Shown here piece by piece: positions 60,401-64,000 of a stretch of DNA of 64,000 bases. Every line of letters begins with the position of its first letter. The first letter of the stretch is position 1. The stretch is from the NCBI GenBank assembly GCA_039881145.1, contig JAYKKI010000074.1, forward strand, positions 7,632,001 through 7,696,000, in the 5' to 3' direction. The translations under genes were made by a program, and so were the position numbers. The stretch comes from Druceiella hillmani (Eukaryota; Arthropoda; Insecta; Lepidoptera; Hepialidae). The notes beneath the pieces are model-generated. The model had not been told where the DNA came from. It was given only the letters and a program-made list of their open reading frames with translations, and made no database searches.

Positions 60401-62931
60401 TAAACAAGTAGATACTTCATATGTGGGAGCAAAACATTTTTTTTGCACATGTCATCGGGTGGAGTATCATTGAATAAGTCTTAAAATGTAAATGAGGTTT
60501 CATTTGTCATATTTAATTTTTAGGCTCTTTTTGGGAAGTATTAAGCTTCAAAGTAATATCTACACTATAATTTGTTAACTACTGGTTTAAAAAATGTGAA
60601 GAAAACTATATACTGGCAATTGATTAGCAATAAAATTATTTCACTTGAATCAATTATTTCAAAAGGTCCATCATTTGGTGTTTTTTTTACATTTTACATT
60701 TCAAAATTATACATGTGCCAAAAACAATATTACAAGGGCTCATTATAGAAACATTGGCTCAAGTCTACACAAAGTAAATGTAATTTATTTTTTTTCCAGT
60801 GATGAGCCATTGCAAAGAGTTGTTAGGATAAGTCACAAAGGGAAATTAATGGCTACAGGTGGAACAGATTGCCATGTTCGGCTGTGGACATTTCCCAAGA
60901 TGACATTAATATTTGATATTAATGAGCACACTAAGGAAGTGAGTAACATTCTTGATTCTTAGTAATTGTTTGTTTTGGTGTTATTATTTTGATAGGAAAT
61001 GTATTAGTTATAATTGTAAAGTTATAATTTTCATTTACATTGAATACTTGACAGGTGGTATGATTGGTTAGAATATAAGTCACATCACATTTTACAGAAG
61101 CATTTTATTATGGTTAGTGGAATGAGGAACCTTAAAGCTAGGTATGACAAAGTTTTTGATCTTATTTTATTGTGGCTCTACAGCAACCCTGGGAGGTTGG
61201 CAGCAGTAATGATGCATAGTACTTATATAACAGCATGTTGATTTTTTGAATATTTTTCTCTATATTTGTATTGCTATTGTGACAATGAAAAGCCATCATG
61301 ATTTTGAAGAGTAGTGAGTGGTATTGAATTCATTGAAAGCAAGGAATATAATTTTGAAAATTCTTGGAATAATCCAACCTGTTTACGGAGACTGGTTTCT
61401 AAAATGAAGTTTGTTTTTCAAGTATGTGGCAAGGTTCAAAAAGGAGAGAACCTCAATGGAGCATGATGAGTGTTAAGAATGTCTCTGCACTGCTTGCAAT
61501 GAATTTTCTGTAAAAGAATTGCATAAACCATCAAATAAGATTGTTGCCTCATAATCAGAAATGTTATTGAGTTCACCAGAATCAACCAAGAAACATGATC
61601 TCATCCTCACACGGATAGTTGGTGCTAACAAAGCTTTGTGCAAAGATCATTCCGATCGAAGATCATAGTCAGCCGAATAAAAGGTTAATCGCTTGCGTAT
61701 ATCAAGATTGGTTTGAGAATACAGACATCTTAATGTGATTATGAGGAATAAAACTTGGATTTTCAAATACGATCTTGAAATGAAGAAGTAAAACATAGAA
61801 CAAGAAACGTTGAGCTATGTATAAAAAAACCTGGAATGTAAAATCAACATGCTGGTATTTTTGACTACCGTGGAATCATCATTCTACAAGAATAGTTTAA
61901 TTCTGCTTACTATATAGAGGTAAAGAAACATTTTCTTGAAAGAATTTGCAGAGAGATCCAATTTGTGGCAAGTCCAGCAGTTTAGAATTGTCAAATAGTT
62001 TTTAGCCAAAACGCCTACCAAAGTCCTTGGACACCACCACTACTCACTAGACTTGGTCCAATGATTTCTTTCTATCTCCAGAAATTGAAGACAAGTTGAA
62101 AGGACACCATTTTCAGACACTGAAGGCCATTAAAAAAATATTCATCAGAGTTGCTGTCAGAGATAAAAGAGGTACAATTTGTGAATGTTTCGAAGACTTT
62201 ATTGAAGGGAGTAATTGTGAATATATGACTTTTATGACTAAAAAATGTTTACATCGTTTCTCCTTCATTGTCATACCTCATAATTTAGTAATTTCTAGCT
62301 GTCCATCTTCACGGCCTCACAGTTTCTTATGTTTTAGATTTATGTGAATGAAATTTTTTTCAATTAATATGAAGATATTAAAAAAAAGTTTAATGTATCT
62401 CCTCGCACCTGAAAAATTGTAATGAATATTATTTCCACTTTCCACTGAATGGAAAATTTTGAAAGGAAATTGGGGTTCTATTTACTATTTTTAATTTTTA
62501 AGCCCTGTTTGCGAAATAAGAGTATGTATGCATCGGCTCCTAATAATTTGAAACAATTCTATGTACTGGTATTTGATTAGATCTTTGAAATGAAACTATT
62601 TCAATTAACTTGTGTCAGCAGTTTCAGGAAATATAGACAATTACAGGATCTGTGATATGTGTTACAAATATATATAAGATTTAACCAAATGAATGTAAAT
62701 CATGGACAGCTAAGCGTGTAGATTTGAGAAAGGGACTTTAAAAATCATTAATTTTACAATGTCTGCTTTGCAGATTGATGATCTTGACTTCAGTCCATGC
62801 GATAAGATGCTTGTGAGTATAGCAAAAGATGGATTTTTTGCAAACATATGGTCTACGGAAACTGGAAAAGCCGTATCAAAAATTGTTTGTGAACCGCCGA
62901 ACGGCATAAAATATCTTTTCAAGCGTTGCAG
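57300..62931 (+). CDS. PREB: PREB/Sec12, SAR1 guanine nucleotide exchange factor (5' part, 4 exons, partial)
   Basis: Exons 57300-57434, 58799-59154, 60800-60938 and 62775-62931, all GT-AG and in phase, give the first 262 residues. PREB (Sec12 in yeast) is an ER membrane protein whose cytoplasmic WD40 propeller activates SAR1 to start COPII vesicle formation. Seen here: a start LLARVDFPLYTLQTLTSRHV, then LVAGGGGSSKTGVANGFEIF (the Gly-rich first-blade loop of this family), a basic and Ser-rich insert (RRRRRTVSENDNLSKKDKN), WD40 blades (ISHKGKLMATGGTDCHVRLW; DFSPCDKMLVSIAKDGFFAN), and PPNGIKYLFKRCR, which is diagnostic. The C-terminal blades and transmembrane anchor lie beyond 64000. Confidence 0.9.
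57435..58798 (+). other. PREB intron 1
   Basis: 1364-bp AT-rich intron ending CTTTACAG. No repeats recognised. Confidence 0.6.
58799..59154 (+). CDS. PREB: PREB coding exon 2
   Basis: Encodes EIFEISHDGNRFIAEEIMRH, VNSAVQAYDKNTHLVAGQ-type sequence and SHCQLYNV, then a charged, Ser/Asn-rich insert (about residues 105-155) that is probably a disordered loop between blades. Ends TTTGG|GTGAGA. Confidence 0.87.
60260..60690 (-). repeat. RTE-type 3' UTR fragment in PREB intron 2
   Basis: TATAGCCAAATGGCAAAAAT, then GGAACCCTTATAGTG, and GTCTGTTTGTCCCTGTGTGT (60291-60357) match the reverse complement of the RTE-type 3' region described at 43556. The following 300 bp (to about 60690) match 62500-62640 in CTGG(C/T)A(A/T)TTGATTAG and TTATTTCA-type blocks. 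Confidence 0.45.
60800..60938 (+). CDS. PREB: PREB coding exon 3
   Basis: Completes Gly (GG|T) then DEPLQRVVRISHKGKLMATG and GTDCHVRLWTFPKM, a canonical WD40 blade ending in LW. The donor is AAGGAA|GTGAGT, phase 0. Confidence 0.88.
61260..62345 (+). pseudogene. mariner transposase relic in PREB intron 3
   Basis: Blocks in shifting frames: NKTWIFKYDLEMK near 61746-61785 (catalytic region, family DETWVYEYDPETK), a FLAKTPTKVLGHHHYSLDLV block near 62000-62055 (family REFLAKNSIPVLPHPPYSPDL), then DKLKGHHFQTLKAIKKIFIR near 62087-62150 (family LKNALKGHRFDDIEEIQ) and CFEDFIEGSNCEYMTF (family CFEAWKERWQRCV). Several stops and frameshifts; no intact motif. Terminal repeats not found. It is distinct from the two mariners in the BTB gene. 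Confidence 0.65.
62430..62645 (-). repeat. Repeat fragment related to 60260-60690
   Basis: TACTGGTATTTGATTAGATC near 62565 and AAACTATTTCAATTAACTTG near 62593 parallel 60613-60655. The two fragments flank the mariner relic, which fits an older repeat disrupted by it, but overall identity is low. Confidence 0.35.
62775..62931 (+). CDS. PREB: PREB coding exon 4
   Basis: Starts IDDLDFSPCDKMLVSIAKDG after TTTGCAG and ends PPNGIKYLFKRCR with one base left over, donor CAG|GTATGT. The next exon is not in the window. Confidence 0.88.
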
Positions 62932-64000
62932 GTATGTATTGTTTATATTATTTACTTTGAATTTAGGTTTATTCATTATACAACAAGTTGTATCAATGTA
63001 TCAAGCGGGCACGCCGAGTACTTGTTTCATAACAAATCAACAGTAGCATGTTATCAAACATTCTTAAGAAATAGTGCCTTTGTGACTTGTAATTTCGTAT
63101 TACAAAATTTTACATTAGTGTTTTTCCATTTATACTACGTGGCTACCACATTATGTCCTTATATATCCATATATTTGCTTTTCTTTTCTGTTTAGAATTA
63201 AAATATATTTGTTCAATCTAAAATTACAAGAGCTTTTTTAAAAATAAGAACAACTTAGGATAATTAATTAGATAAAATAAATATGATAATGGAAAAGTTT
63301 TATTTGCTTTCATCACTACACTTCATATTTACTTTTCAACTGCGAACTAGCTTTTTTTTATGTAATTTCCATTAATTTCTAAGAGGCTTCATGAAAAAAT
63401 TGGAAGACATTATCGTTTGTACTTTATCTAAATAACTAAATACTGACATTATTGATATGCAACAATAATTTAACATCAGGGTCAGATCAATAAAATTAAA
63501 TAGTAAAGAGTCCCCACTCTTTAATAGTAAAGGAAGTCTTTTTGAAAAAATTTAATTTACGTGACTGTAACTGTGCTAGAAAACAGAATGCAATGATTTT
63601 TGGAATTTGTGTCTATTGGCCTGTACGTCTGTGTATTAGTTTGTCTGCACTCACATTACTTAAAATAGATGGAATTTGCACTGTTGTATTTATTACAGTC
63701 TAGGAAAGAAACAGATATGTATTGGTATAACATCAGGAAATTGCAAAATATAAAATAAGTATGTATATTTGCCTTTTAACAAACACTCATGATTAAATGT
63801 TAACTTCATATCCCATTGTAACTAACAACTGAGTACGTAAAGGCAATAGTCCACACTAACAATGTCATGGAATTGATTGCTTTCCCTGATGCGATTGACA
63901 CTGCATCAACTTATGTTGATACTAGTGTAATACTTTTTTTTTCTAAGTTTATCATATGGCCTAATTTGTCATTACATCTGAATGCAAAGATTTATTTGTA
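62932..64000 (+). other. PREB intron 4 (start)
   Basis: AT-rich intron continuing past the window. At about 63560-63690 a region with CCTGTACGTCTGTGTATTAG weakly resembles the RTE-type 3' fragment. No exon seen. Confidence 0.55.

Overview
The window looks like nuclear DNA of an insect or other arthropod. It is very AT-rich, has GT-AG introns of hundreds of bases to about 13 kb, carries two recognisable animal protein genes, and is crowded with arthropod-type transposons (mariner, IS630-like DDE elements, piggyBac, several hAT lineages, pogo/Tigger, jockey-like LINEs, copia). No bacterial-style operons, CRISPR arrays, rRNA or confident tRNA genes were seen. The species cannot be named from the sequence alone.

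Layout. (1) Positions 1-6226: a short CpG-rich start that could be a promoter or 5' noncoding exon, AT-rich DNA, a decayed piggyBac-like repeat, and an IS630-like transposase pseudogene ending about 50 bp before the first coding exon. (2) 6227-33781: a complete BTB-BACK-PHR protein gene (BTBD1/2/3/6 class) on the + strand, in seven coding exons that join in phase to a 550-residue protein. Its introns hold a hAT relic, a copia pol relic, a piggyBac-like element bounded by TTAA, two mariners (one carrying a nested jockey-type LINE with a perfect 13-bp target duplication), a second IS630-like relic, a decayed Crypton-like tyrosine recombinase, a tRNA-like SINE candidate and several long perfect hairpins. 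(3) 33782-57150: a gene-poor interval with MITE-like inverted repeats, a Tigger relic, an RTE-type 3' UTR fragment, a GTF2IRD2/ZBED-type hAT relic, a possible terminal exon of an unidentified minus-strand gene, two minus-strand LINEs, a piggyBac element and a BED-finger hAT fragment. (4) 57300-64000: the first four coding exons of PREB/Sec12, the SAR1 exchange factor of the ER, continuing past the window; its intron 3 holds a mariner relic between two related repeat fragments.

The two host genes have unrelated jobs (a BTB adaptor, probably for cullin-3 ligases, and start of COPII vesicle formation), and nothing suggests joint regulation. I do not see a convincing new biological system. The items most worth a second look are the set of near-perfect short-loop palindromes, the mariner whose end is folded back on itself, the Crypton-like recombinase relic, and the unassigned minus-strand terminal exon.
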